Shown: positions 1 through 7,318 of the stretch, one piece after another | How positions within the stretch are numbered: the first letter of the stretch is position 1 | Layout of the letters: each line of letters opens with the position of its first letter | From: Acidisphaera sp. S103 | GTDB lineage: Bacteria > Pseudomonadota > Alphaproteobacteria > Acetobacterales > Acetobacteraceae | Length of the DNA stretch: 40,570 nucleotides | Assembly: GCF_009765975.1 (NCBI RefSeq) | Contig: NZ_LMUJ01000012.1 | Span: forward strand, 1-40,570 | Direction: 5' to 3' | Notes under the pieces: model-generated | What the model was told of the DNA's origin: nothing | The model's input: only the letters and a program-made list of their open reading frames with translations | Database searches by the model: none | Position numbers and translations under genes: made by a program

Positions 1-96
1 GAACGTGCCCGGTGACAAGTGAGGCCGCCGCCGTGCCGCTGCATCCGGTCCACGTCGCGCCGGCCAAGCCGACACTGGTGGCGCCAAACGCCAGAG
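1..96. repeat. Terminal copy of the 130-bp direct repeat (contig-end overlap)
   Basis: These 96 bases are identical to the last 96 bases of the window (40475-40570) and to 40100-40195. The sequence diverges from the 40100-40195 copy exactly after base 96, and the window also ends exactly at that point. This is what an assembler produces when a circular molecule is broken at the exit of a repeat. I infer that 1-96 and 40475-40570 are the same locus and that the molecule is a circle of about 40,474 bp. A genuine third copy cannot be excluded from the sequence alone. Confidence 0.8.
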
Positions 97-175
97 AGCA
101 AGCGCCCTCCTTAGAGAAATGGTGGACCGATTCGCAACAGGAATCATCAATAATTAGCCGAATTTTAGGCGAAGT

Positions 176-400
176 CCGGCGTGTCCCCGCGCGTTATGGC
201 GCGAGGCCAGGTGCTATGCGCCACGCGCACCGAGCCGCGAAATAAGCGTCTCGGCCCATCCGGGTAACGCCCCTTCACGCATCATCCCATAGGCCGCCGA
301 CGCGGCCCGCGGGGGCCGAGAGGCGTTGCCTCTTCTCTCCCCCAAACAGGCTTCCGCCCAAAACGAAGACGAAACCGCCCGAAAGGGGCGGTCAATTTCG
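176..400 (+). promoter_or_regulatory. Structured leader upstream of the DUF6876 gene (copy A)
   Basis: The stretch 97-510 holds no convincing gene. Bases 246-281 match 23633-23668 at 32 of 36 positions, and looser similarity extends on both sides (roughly 176-300 against 23581-23700). In both places the block lies 200-260 bp before an unrelated small DUF gene on the same strand. A stem at 374-380/386-392 (ACCGCCC paired with GGGCGGT, loop GAAAG) followed by a T-rich run resembles an attenuator or terminator just ahead of the gene at 511. The repeated context suggests a cis-acting leader RNA or shared promoter module. The ligand or regulator is unknown. Open frames within it look like chance GC-rich frames. 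Confidence 0.5.
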
Positions 401-510
401 TTTCGTTTCGGGTCCCCGCGAAGCCTGTTTTCCCCCTCCATCTCCACCGCTCACGCGGCCCCGGGAAGCAGACGCGCTGCTTCCGCAAACCAAGAGAAAG
501 GGGAAAAACC

Positions 511-873
511 ATGAGCAAGACACTCGATAAAGCCGCACTCAGCCAGTTCACCGGTTCCGAAAACTGGTATCGCCACGGCATCAACCGCAAGGTCACTTTC
601 ACGGACGGCGCGAAATACGTGGCCGATCAGGCTGGCGCTTACTGGCTGCTGGACGAGATCGCGATCATCCAGCCCCACGACAAAGCCGTTGCCGCCGAAG
701 AGTTTCAGGTCTGGACGCTGAAGGTCCGCGAAAATCACACGGCCACCCTGACCTGCGAGGACGGCAATGGCCATGCCGTGTTCGCGAAAGACATCCCCTT
801 CACCGACTTCCCGCTGCCGGAATTCACCCTCTGGTTCGCGAACAACGTGATCTTCCTGCCGAGCGAATACTGA
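511..873 (+). CDS. DUF6876 family protein
   Basis: A 120-residue protein. It resembles the DUF6876 family, small proteins common on alphaproteobacterial plasmids and of unknown function. The N-terminal part (S-Q-F-T-G-S-E-N-W-Y-R-H) followed by a segment reading Y-W-L-L-D-E and a C-terminal part ending in L-P-S-E-Y fit that family from memory. There is no signal peptide or membrane segment, so it should be cytoplasmic. The ATG is preceded by an A/G-rich ribosome site (GAGAAAGGGGAAAAACC). It has its own structured leader and a hairpin after the stop (882-907), so it may be expressed independently of the ParB-like gene downstream. Family assignment is from memory of similar proteins; the function is not known. 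Confidence 0.75.
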   Translation: MSKTLDKAALSQFTGSENWYRHGINRKVTFTDGAKYVADQAGAYWLLDEIAIIQPHDKAVAAEEFQVWTLKVRENHTATLTCEDGNGHAVFAKDIPFTDFPLPEFTLWFANNVIFLPSEY

Positions 874-881
874 CCAAGACA

Positions 882-907
882 GGGCCACCGGCAGGGGCGG
901 CCCTTTT
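882..907 (+). terminator. Hairpin with T-run after the DUF6876 gene
   Basis: GGGCC at 882-886 pairs with GGCCC at 899-903 and is followed by TTTT at 904-907. It lies between the stop at 873 and the ATG at 941, so it is either a terminator or an attenuator between the two genes. Confidence 0.5.
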
Positions 908-940
908 CATTCCACCGTCAAACCAACAGGAGATTGAGCC

Positions 941-2710
941 ATGAAGATCAAGAGCATCCCCCTTTCGCAACTGATCCCCTCCCCTTCCAACGTGCGGAAA
1001 ACCGGGAGCGGCATCGGGATCATGGAACTCGCCGCCAGCATCGAGGCCCATGGCCTTTTGCAAAACCTTCAGGTGCGCGAGGCCGCGAACGGCAAATACG
1101 AGGTGGTGGCCGGAGGACGCCGCCATGCCGCGTTGAAGCTGCTGGCGAAGCGCAAGGCGTTGCCGAAAGACGCCGCCGTCGCATGCAACTTGCTGGACGG
1201 CGAGGACGCGACCGAAATCAGCCTTGCCGAAAACGAAATGCGCAAAGCTATGCATCCCGCCGACCAGTTCGAGGCGTGGAAGGCGCTCATCGATGCGGGT
1301 CATGGGCTGGAAGATATCGCCGCGCGTTTCGGCGTTGCGCCGACCGTGGTGCGGCAGCGGCTCAAGCTTGCCGCCGTCAGTCCGAAGCTTATGGCTCTCT
1401 ACCGTGACGCGGAAATGACGCTCGACCAGCTGATGGCCTTCACTGTATCGGACGATCACGCGGCACAGGAAGCGGCATGGTTCGACGTGCCCGAGTGGCA
1501 ACGTAAGGCCCATGCGATCCGCCAGGCGCTCACCGCCGCGCATGTGCGGGCCGACGACAAGCGGGCGCGTTTCGTGACGGTCGAAGCCTATGTTGCGGCG
1601 GGCGGCCATATCATCGCCGACCTGTTCCAGACGGAAAGCGAAGGCTATCTCACCGTCCCTGCCCTGCTCGACCGGCTCGTTGCCGAAAAGCTCGAACGTG
1701 AGGCCGGGGCCGTGCGGGAAGAAGGCTGGAAATGGGTCGAGATCGTTTCCGATTTCAGCACCCTGCCGTCCTTCGGCGAGGTAAAAGGCAAACGCCAGCC
1801 GCTGCCGCCGAAGACAGTCAAGACGCTCGCCAAGCTGGAACAGGAAGCCGACCGGCTACGCGCAATGGACGAACTGACCGACGAGGAACTTGAACGGCTG
1901 GAGGCCCTCGAAGCCGAGATCGGCACTCTCTCCACGCCCGTTTATGTCTGGAGCGACCGGCAAAAGACCCGCGCCGGGGCGCTGCTATCAATCGGCCATG
2001 ACGGTGCGCTCATTGTCGAACGGGGCCTGATCCGTCCCGCCGACATGAAACCGGCAAAACCCAATGAGGCCGAAGTGCCAGACGAGGCCGATCATACCTC
2101 CCGCCCGTCTTTCTCATCCGCCCTTGCGGGTGAATTGACCGCGCACCGGACGGCGGCGCTACGCGCAGTGCTTGCCGACCGTCCCGAGGTGGCGCTTGCC
2201 GCCGCCGTGCACGCGCTCCTGCTGCCGGTATTCTATGGCAGTGACGGGGAGAGCGGACTTGCGATCCATGCCACGGCCCCTGCCCTTCGCGCCGAAGGCA
2301 TGGACGACAGCCCCGCCGCAAAGCGGCTGGCCGAGCGCCATACGGCGTGGGTGGCGCAGTTGCCGGAGGACGGCGGGGCTGTGTGGGATTGGCTGCTGAC
2401 ACAGGACAACGCGGCCCTGACCGGTCTGCTCGCCTATTGCGTGGCCTGCACGGTGGAGCCGCAGGGCGGCGGGCATGTCAGCCAGCTTGCCGCCGCCGTG
2501 TCGCTCGATATGGCGCAATGGTGGCATCCGACCGTGGCTGGATATCTGGGCCGCGTGCCGAAGCCGCTGATCATTGAGGCCGTTACCGAAGGCAAAGGCG
2601 CTTTCGAAGCGAACTGCCTTGCCGGTCTCAAAAAGACCGAGATGGCCGGACGCGCCGCCGAACTGCTCACCGGCACCGGTTGGCTTCCCGCCATGCTGAA
2701 AGCCGCCTAA
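941..2710 (+). CDS. ParB/RepB-like nuclease-fold protein, orphan
   Basis: A 589-residue protein with a ParB N-terminal domain in roughly the first 100 residues. It includes the signature VVAGGRRHAALKLL and E-N-E-M-R-K-A-M-H-P-A-D-Q-F-E-A-W, the box that precedes the helix-turn-helix in ParB proteins (here near residues 115-150). The remaining 400 residues are a long acidic and then helical C-terminus unlike a classical ParB dimerisation domain. It is not next to parA, which lies at 5656, so a role in partition is doubtful. Proteins of this kind occur in accessory plasmid modules beside DUF6876 and DUF3768 genes and may act in DNA binding or CTP-dependent loading. The start has a good ribosome site (AGGAGA, 7 bases before ATG). 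Confidence 0.8.
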   Translation: MKIKSIPLSQLIPSPSNVRKTGSGIGIMELAASIEAHGLLQNLQVREAANGKYEVVAGGRRHAALKLLAKRKALPKDAAVACNLLDGEDATEISLAENEMRKAMHPADQFEAWKALIDAGHGLEDIAARFGVAPTVVRQRLKLAAVSPKLMALYRDAEMTLDQLMAFTVSDDHAAQEAAWFDVPEWQRKAHAIRQALTAAHVRADDKRARFVTVEAYVAAGGHIIADLFQTESEGYLTVPALLDRLVAEKLEREAGAVREEGWKWVEIVSDFSTLPSFGEVKGKRQPLPPKTVKTLAKLEQEADRLRAMDELTDEELERLEALEAEIGTLSTPVYVWSDRQKTRAGALLSIGHDGALIVERGLIRPADMKPAKPNEAEVPDEADHTSRPSFSSALAGELTAHRTAALRAVLADRPEVALAAAVHALLLPVFYGSDGESGLAIHATAPALRAEGMDDSPAAKRLAERHTAWVAQLPEDGGAVWDWLLTQDNAALTGLLAYCVACTVEPQGGGHVSQLAAAVSLDMAQWWHPTVAGYLGRVPKPLIIEAVTEGKGAFEANCLAGLKKTEMAGRAAELLTGTGWLPAMLKAA

Positions 2711-2725
2711 CTCGGCCTGACGATA

Positions 2726-2753
2726 CCGGCTCCGGCGGCAACGCCGGGGCCGG
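2726..2753 (+). terminator. GC-rich hairpin after the ParB-like gene
   Basis: CCGGCTCCGGCG (2726-2737) pairs with CGCCGGGGCCGG (2742-2753) apart from one wobble position, with a GCAA loop. It lies 15 bases after the stop of the ParB-like gene. There is no T-run, so termination would be inefficient or Rho-assisted. The rest of the gap up to 2924 shows nothing else. Confidence 0.45.
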
Positions 2754-2924
2754 ACATCGCGGCGGAAAGCGGAAACCGCGCCGGGATCGTCCGGCGCGCT
2801 TGCGTTGTTGCGGTCGTCTTGCGAAGACTCCGGCCTTAGCATCTCCGACGTACGACCCATCGTCACCACTGCAACGCTGCGGCTACGGATCGGTATGGCG
2901 TCGATGTATCGAATATTGCGCAAG

Positions 2925-3890
2925 TCAAAATATATCGGATACGATGGCGATACAACGGCACCCCATGTCATGCGTGCATTGGGGATGTGGCAGCTCAGGG
3001 AGCTGGTTGGGTGCAAATTTTTTCCCGACGAATCTCTGGCAGTGGCGACAGCTATCACCCGATCCAAGAATTTCGCATTTTCGAATGCCAAGACGTGTGA
3101 ACGACGCCCGCTCAGTTTGATGATTCGCAGCGAACGTGACCATTCGCACTGCGACAGCCGCTTCGAGGGCGCAACTGAAATCGACCGGGACAGGGAAGCT
3201 GGAAGAACCGCCATGACCGGCTCCGGCCCAATTCCAGGCGGCGCAGCGCCTCAGGTATTGAAGGTTCGATGCGGATATGTCGCCTAAAATCCCAGGTTTA
3301 ATGTCCATGATGACCCGCAACATTTCGAGCATGCGGTCATCCTGAAGCGTGATCGCTAGGGGGTTGAAGGACGGCGGGGGCTTTATCTCCCAATCTGCGA
3401 ACGCGTGATGGGCTGCCAAGACACCCTTCAAATCGCCGCGCTCAAAGCAGCGCATCCAGTCTGCGGTATATTTCCCCTCGGCCGTCTGTTCGGCCGCCAA
3501 AAAAGTCTGAACTCTCGTTCGTCCTTCCGCGCTCAGGACGAAGTATGGACCGTTTATCATTCGGTGTGCAGCGTCAGGTTTGCTCTCAAAGAGCCGCCGC
3601 GCCAGCTCTTCTTTTTTCCCCGAAACTTTTAGTCCTGCGTCGCGCAGCGCCTGCTTCAGCTCCACCTGCCTAGTCGACACAAGGAGGCTATCCAAATCGG
3701 ACGCGCTCTCGACGAAACCAGCATCGAGAAATCTTTTGGCGGTCTTGATAGGATCTTGCTGGAGAATAGCCTCCAAAAAAGCTCCCGTAGCCGCCGGATT
3801 TTTTGGGCCATCGAATTTTGAGAGGAAGAATAGCTCAGCGCGCGAAAGCTGGGTTTTGTCTTTGAATAGGTTGATGAGAGATTTGAACAT
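2925..3890 (-). CDS. SAP-domain protein with Cys-rich C-terminus
   Basis: A 321-residue protein. Residues about 78-103 (KQALRDAGLKVSGKKEELAR and onward) form a SAP motif, a helix-extended-helix DNA-binding unit. The C-terminus carries C-x2-C, then HPQC and G-C-R-C, a probable metal-binding knuckle. Its spacing recalls the C-terminal signature of phage Mu F-like head proteins and of several SAP-containing orphan proteins. The region is clearly lower in GC than the neighbouring genes and lies on the opposite strand, suggesting acquisition. No catalytic motif is visible. DNA binding is a reasonable inference; a defence or phage-derived role is only a possibility. Confidence 0.6.
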   Translation of the reverse strand: MFKSLINLFKDKTQLSRAELFFLSKFDGPKNPAATGAFLEAILQQDPIKTAKRFLDAGFVESASDLDSLLVSTRQVELKQALRDAGLKVSGKKEELARRLFESKPDAAHRMINGPYFVLSAEGRTRVQTFLAAEQTAEGKYTADWMRCFERGDLKGVLAAHHAFADWEIKPPPSFNPLAITLQDDRMLEMLRVIMDIKPGILGDISASNLQYLRRCAAWNWAGAGHGGSSSFPVPVDFSCALEAAVAVRMVTFAANHQTERASFTRLGIRKCEILGSGDSCRHCQRFVGKKFAPNQLPELPHPQCTHDMGCRCIAIVSDIF

Positions 3891-4213
3891 CGCGGTCGCT
3901 TTTCGAAGAATGCCGGTTTTCTGGCGACCTTACGCTGCCTTCTTTCCCTTTGTGAACTGCTTCACCCATACGATAAAAGCGCGGCGTGGGTTCTTAGGGG
4001 GCTTTTGCCGCGGTTCCATTCGCGATAGCGCGTCCGTACGGCCGTGCCCCGCTTTGCGATGACCTGGTCGCGTTTTGCGGCCTATGGGTCGGGCCCGGCA
4101 GCGTCCTCATCATCCGTTTCTGCGTCGAAGACGCCGTAGCGGAATTTATAACAAGGTTTATACTGCCATTCGCAAATACACCTGCGAATCACCTCTCGAT
4201 TAAGAGGCAGCTC
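3891..4213. other. Intergenic stretch without a convincing gene
   Basis: This is the divergent interval between the SAP-domain gene and the small gene at 4214. A 29-codon frame exists on the minus strand (4019-3930) ending in basic residues, but it has no recognisable ribosome site or homologue that I know. AT-rich sequence at 4140-4200 is a likely promoter for the gene pair at 4214. Confidence 0.4.
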
Positions 4214-4465
4214 ATGACGAAGAATGCTTCCCGGCCTGCTTTCATTTGGAAACGCACCGGCGAGAATTCGGGCCGCTGGCTCGAAGCCGGCACCGGGCGG
4301 AAGCTGAATGACGGCGATGGCTTTGCCGTCCAGATCGACCGGATGCCGTTTAATCCCGAGGACTGGAGCGGTTATATCTGCGTGCCTCCCGTCGGGAAAA
4401 TGCCGACAGCCGCAGATATGGAAGAGTGCGAACGATTGGAAAGGCGCACCGCGTCCGACGCATGA
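4214..4465 (+). CDS. Small hypothetical protein, coupled to the Mrr-like gene
   Basis: An 83-residue acidic protein without a signal peptide or membrane segment. I do not recognise the family. The start is supported by GAGG six bases upstream. Its stop (TGA 4463-4465) overlaps the ATG of the next gene (4462) as ATGA, so the two are translationally coupled and probably act together. Confidence 0.6.
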   Translation: MTKNASRPAFIWKRTGENSGRWLEAGTGRKLNDGDGFAVQIDRMPFNPEDWSGYICVPPVGKMPTAADMEECERLERRTASDA

Positions 4466-5175
4466 CACAAGCTGCCCTCGTTCGTTATGACGTGGGCGCC
4501 GATGAATTGCGCCAGCGCGAATTTTCCCGCCTCGCGTCCTTCGTCGTGCCGACGCTCGAAGCCCTGCGTTCCCTGACCCCGAGGCCGTTTCGCGTGGAAG
4601 TCGCGCACATGATGGAACGCCTCGGTTATGAGGTCATCACCGGCGAGGATGCCGCTTATCTCGTGACGCTCAAGACCGGCGCAAAACATCTTGTCGCTTG
4701 CGGATCTCCGGCGACCTTTGAGCCCACGCCCCTGCGCGACCTGGCGCGTTTGCACGATGCCGTCATCGCGGCGAATGCCGTTTCGGGTTTCTTCGTCACG
4801 GCGCGCCGTTTCACGCCCGAAGCGGAAGCCTACGCCGCGACAGCCCCACTCAAACTGGTGGACGGCAAGACGCTGGTCGCCTCGATGCAGCGGAGCCGCG
4901 AGGGGATGATTATGCCCGAAACCTATGCCGCCATGTGCCGCCAGTGCGGCGAGATCGTCAAACACCGGCTCGACTGTGCCGAGGCGATCCCGTGCACGGA
5001 AGGGCATCCCGTCCCACCGACAATTGCCCTGGCGGCGCTGATCGCGCCGAAGAGGTCGGACGGATCAGGGGGCGACGACGCGGCGCCCAAGCAATCCAGC
5101 CGCTTCGAAGTCCGGCAGCACAATGCGAAATTCCAGGCCCGCATGCGCCGCGGCGGCACGAAGCCCAAGCAGTGA
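4462..5175 (+). CDS. Mrr-like restriction-endonuclease-fold protein, degenerate
   Basis: A 237-residue protein starting at the ATG that overlaps the preceding stop. Residues about 45-150 follow the Mrr_cat pattern: M-E-R-L-G-Y-E-V-I, a central strand ending L-V-A-C, then F-F-V-T-A-R-R-F-T-P-E-A-E-A-Y-A and L-V-D-G-K-T-L. In active Mrr-type nucleases the central strand carries a Q-x-K or E-x-K motif; here it reads HLVAC, so the catalytic lysine appears to be lost. A later C-x2-C (MCRQCGEIVKHRLDC) may bind zinc. The C-terminal 40 residues are basic and low-complexity. It may bind DNA without cutting it. The family assignment is moderately secure and the loss of activity is an inference. Confidence 0.6.
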   Translation: MTQAALVRYDVGADELRQREFSRLASFVVPTLEALRSLTPRPFRVEVAHMMERLGYEVITGEDAAYLVTLKTGAKHLVACGSPATFEPTPLRDLARLHDAVIAANAVSGFFVTARRFTPEAEAYAATAPLKLVDGKTLVASMQRSREGMIMPETYAAMCRQCGEIVKHRLDCAEAIPCTEGHPVPPTIALAALIAPKRSDGSGGDDAAPKQSSRFEVRQHNAKFQARMRRGGTKPKQ

Positions 5176-5330
5176 CGGCAGATACGTAAAGACCGACGCC
5201 CCACTGGGAGGCGCCGGCCTCGTTTTCTTTGCAATCTCAGGCATCACCCTTCGACTGCCCGTGGAAAATATCATTCGACGTAGACAAAGAGAATTTGAAA
5301 GTTTTCTTTGCATAAACATCTGCCGAGAGC

Positions 5331-5353
5331 GCGAGAGGTGCAACACCTCTCGC
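5331..5353. repeat. Perfect 10-bp inverted repeat upstream of parA
   Basis: GCGAGAGGTG at 5331-5340 and CACCTCTCGC at 5344-5353 form a perfect stem with a CAA loop. No T-run follows on either strand, so it is not a classical terminator. It lies in the 480-bp non-coding interval between the Mrr-like gene and parA and could be a protein-binding site or part of an origin or centromere. Confidence 0.5.
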
Positions 5354-5464
5354 ATAAAAATCGCGCGCGTAGCGCGCACCGTAGTGAGACCCCGTTTCGT
5401 TGCGCGAGACCGTTAGGCCAGGATCTCCGTCGCCCCTCCCCTCGCCGGATTGCCCGACGTTAGG

Positions 5465-5655
5465 GAGAGAAAGAGAGAATTCTCGAAATATAGAATTCAG
5501 ATGAGGGGCGCATGCGTCCCTGCCCCGCTTTTTACTCACGCCCGTTCAACGCGGCATTGGAGAAGGGAGATAATTCACGAAAGCGAGAATTACACTTTTC
5601 GCTCTTTCATAATTCTCTCTTTCTTGAAAAACGGAATTATGTCAATCTCTCTTTC
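5465..5655. repeat. AATT-centred repeat cluster, candidate centromere/operator
   Basis: Copies of a motif close to AAAGAGATAATTC, in both orientations, cluster here: 5470-5484 (AAAGAGAGAATTCTC), 5567-5576, 5585-5592, 5609-5623 (inverted) and 5644-5655 (inverted). Further copies lie between parA and the RHH gene (6286-6297, 6310-6322) and just after the RHH gene (6667-6680, inverted). Short repeated boxes around a parA plus ribbon-helix-helix operon are typical of type Ib partition sites, where the RHH protein binds them and also represses the operon. Assignment as parS/operator is an inference. Confidence 0.55.
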
Positions 5656-6285
5656 ATGAAAACGATCATCATCGCGAATCAAAAGGGCGGGTCGGGCAAA
5701 TCCACCATTACCGTCCACCTGGCTGCCGCCGCCGAAGCCGCCGGCAACGGACCGGTCGTCATTTCCGATACCGACCCGCAGGGCACCGCCGCCGACTGGT
5801 TCAACCAGCGCAAAAAGGCCGGCATCGAGACGCCACGGTATTCCGCCCTCACCCTTTCCGACCTTTCAGGCCGGGTCAGCGCCCTGAACGAGGCGGGTGC
5901 GGCTTATCTTTTCATCGATACCGCGCCCTCGATCGGCGCCGTCAACGCCGATCTGTTCGCGCTTGCCGACCTGATCCTGATCCCGCTCAATCCAACGCCG
6001 GCCGATCTGCGCGCGCTTGTCAAAGGGCTGCCGCTTGTCAGGCAATCAGGCAAGCCTTTTCAGTTCGTGCTGACGCGTGTGCGTCCAAATTTGCGCAACA
6101 ATGACGGGGCTGCGGTCGCGCTCGATGCTCTCGGCCTCGTACTGACGACCCGGATGCATGAACGCGTCATATATGCCGAAACCTTCGCGCATGGGAAAAC
6201 CGCGTTTGAGACCGATGCCAAAGGGGTGGCGGCGCAGGAAATTGCGGCGCTTTGGACGGAGATCAGGGCCAAGCTAGAAAGTTAG
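5656..6285 (+). CDS. parA: ParA-family partition ATPase
   Basis: A 209-residue Walker-type ATPase. The deviant Walker A motif KGGSGKST lies at residues 10-17, immediately after the first strand, and D-T-D-P-Q-G-T-A-A-D-W lies near residues 43-53. A-Y-L-F-I-D-T-A-P-S is the Walker B region. The length and the absence of an N-terminal HTH put it with the small ParA proteins (ParF/type Ib) that partner with ribbon-helix-helix proteins. The start is the ATG at 5656; upstream in-frame codons run through the AT-rich repeats and are unlikely to be coding. It probably forms an operon with the RHH gene at 6340 and moves plasmid copies apart before division. Confidence 0.92.
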   Translation: MKTIIIANQKGGSGKSTITVHLAAAAEAAGNGPVVISDTDPQGTAADWFNQRKKAGIETPRYSALTLSDLSGRVSALNEAGAAYLFIDTAPSIGAVNADLFALADLILIPLNPTPADLRALVKGLPLVRQSGKPFQFVLTRVRPNLRNNDGAAVALDALGLVLTTRMHERVIYAETFAHGKTAFETDAKGVAAQEIAALWTEIRAKLES

Positions 6286-6339
6286 AAAGAGATAATTAGA
6301 GAAAACAGGAAAGAGATAATTCGGGAAAGGGAGAAACTA

Positions 6340-6651
6340 ATGAGCAAACGCCCCGCCGTCAATCTAGCCGATCTTACGTCCGAAGCCGCGGCCCCGATGA
6401 GCGAAGCCGCCCAGCGCATTGCACAGCCAGCCGCACCCGTCCCGGCAGCCGTGGCGTTGGCACCTGTATTGGCCCGCCGCGCGGCCGACGCGGCAACCAG
6501 GACCGAGAACCTGGAGGCTCTCGCGTTCAAGGTTCCCAAGGCGTTCCGGAGACGGTTCAAGCAACGCGCGACGAACGCCGACCTCAAACTCAACCAGCTT
6601 CTGTTCGAAGCGCTCGAAGCGTGGGAGGAGAAGAGAGGCCTCAAAAGTTAG
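6340..6651 (+). CDS. Ribbon-helix-helix partner of ParA (ParG-like)
   Basis: A 103-residue protein with an Ala/Pro-rich disordered N-terminus (residues 1-60) and a C-terminal RHH-like segment (A-F-K-V-P-K-A-F-R-R-R-F-K-Q-R-A, then a helix L-N-Q-L-L-F-E-A-L-E-A-W). The layout, flexible N-terminus plus short RHH, matches centromere-binding partners of small ParA proteins. It lies 54 bp after parA, with two AAAGAGATAATT boxes in the gap and one after its stop, which it may bind. The ribosome site is GGGAGAAACTA. Confidence 0.75.
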   Translation: MSKRPAVNLADLTSEAAAPMSEAAQRIAQPAAPVPAAVALAPVLARRAADAATRTENLEALAFKVPKAFRRRFKQRATNADLKLNQLLFEALEAWEEKRGLKS

Positions 6652-6924
6652 AATTCCTTTTTTCAGGAATTATCTCTTTCTCCCTTTCCTGATTTCCGCC
6701 TGCTGCCGCCTTTCCCGATCCGCCTTGGCCGGTCCTGGTCGTCCGACCGGGATCATGCCCAACGCATGCTGTCCCCATGGCGCGCAAAAGAATCCACGCC
6801 CGAAATTGTCCAGGAAATCGATAGAATTCAGCGCGTAAGGGCAATGCGTTCGTACGAATCGGTAGACTCTGACGCAAATCGGTTCGACACTCGCGTCCCT
6901 AGTGAGACTGATTCGGGTTCGGCG

Positions 6925-7134
6925 ATGCAGAAAACCACCAACTCCACGGCCCATACGAGGCAATACCGCCAACGCCTTCGCGCGTCCGGCGGCGAGGAGG
7001 TGCTGTTTCAGCTCCCGCGCGAAACCATCGCGTTGCTCGATCAGCTCAAGGAAAGTCAGGGCCTGCGCAACCGCAGCCAGGCGCTGATGCAATTGATCGA
7101 AAAGGGGAGGGCGACCGCCCAGCAGATGACCTGA
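6925..7134 (+). CDS. Small ribbon-helix-helix DNA-binding protein
   Basis: A protein of 69 residues from the ATG at 6925. The frame is open back to an ATG at 6766, so a 122-residue form is possible; the N-terminal extension is low in family-like character. The core E-V-L-F-Q-L-P-R-E-T-I-A-L-L-D-Q-L followed by R-N-R-S-Q-A-L-M-Q-L-I is an RHH strand-helix-helix. It lies between the partition operon and repC, so a role as a regulator of replication or as a second partition or antitoxin-like repressor is plausible. No toxin partner is adjacent. Confidence 0.6.
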   Translation: MQKTTNSTAHTRQYRQRLRASGGEEVLFQLPRETIALLDQLKESQGLRNRSQALMQLIEKGRATAQQMT

Positions 7135-7138
7135 AAAT

Positions 7139-7170
7139 GCAAAAGCCCGCCTTGCCGGGCGGGCTTTTGC
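7139..7170 (+). terminator. Strong stem-loop terminator before repC
   Basis: GCAAAAGCCCGCC (7139-7151) and GGCGGGCTTTTGC (7158-7170) form a perfect 13-bp stem with a 6-base loop. The A-run and T-run at the two stem bases make it work in either direction. It separates the RHH gene (stop 7134) from the repC leader. Confidence 0.85.
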
Positions 7171-7318
7171 GAAATTCGTGACGGGCCTTACGGCTGGCGT
7201 CGGAGGATCTAACTCACCTCCAACCTAGTACGAAGACGCCTCATCCGCAAGTGGAAATTGCCGTTTCCGCTCGAGGGGGAGGTTTGCCCGTCGCGATCCA
7301 ACCAGAAGGAGGATTGCG
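7171..7318 (+). promoter_or_regulatory. repC leader, possible antisense-RNA region
   Basis: A 148-bp leader ends in a very good ribosome site (AAGGAGG) before the repC ATG. Short inverted repeats are visible (GGAGG...CCTCC around 7202-7222 and GTGGAAA...TTTCCGC around 7251-7270). In repABC replicons the equivalent interval encodes a small counter-transcribed RNA that folds the repC leader to limit initiator synthesis. Position and structure fit that, but I cannot point to a definite antisense promoter here. Confidence 0.35.

Noticed and set aside
214-602. Minus-strand frames across the leader before the DUF6876 gene
   Set aside because: They oppose a real gene and read through hairpins. The similar frame at 23571-23789 reflects conservation of the leader, not of a protein; third-position freedom is not apparent.
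941-2710. Classical ParB partner of the ParA at 5656
   Set aside because: It is 3 kb away, has its own surroundings and an atypical long C-terminus, while the RHH gene directly after parA fits the small-ParA partner role.
5237-5539. 100-codon minus-strand frame in the parA upstream region
   Set aside because: It spans inverted repeats and AT-rich boxes, has no ribosome site and no recognisable protein features.
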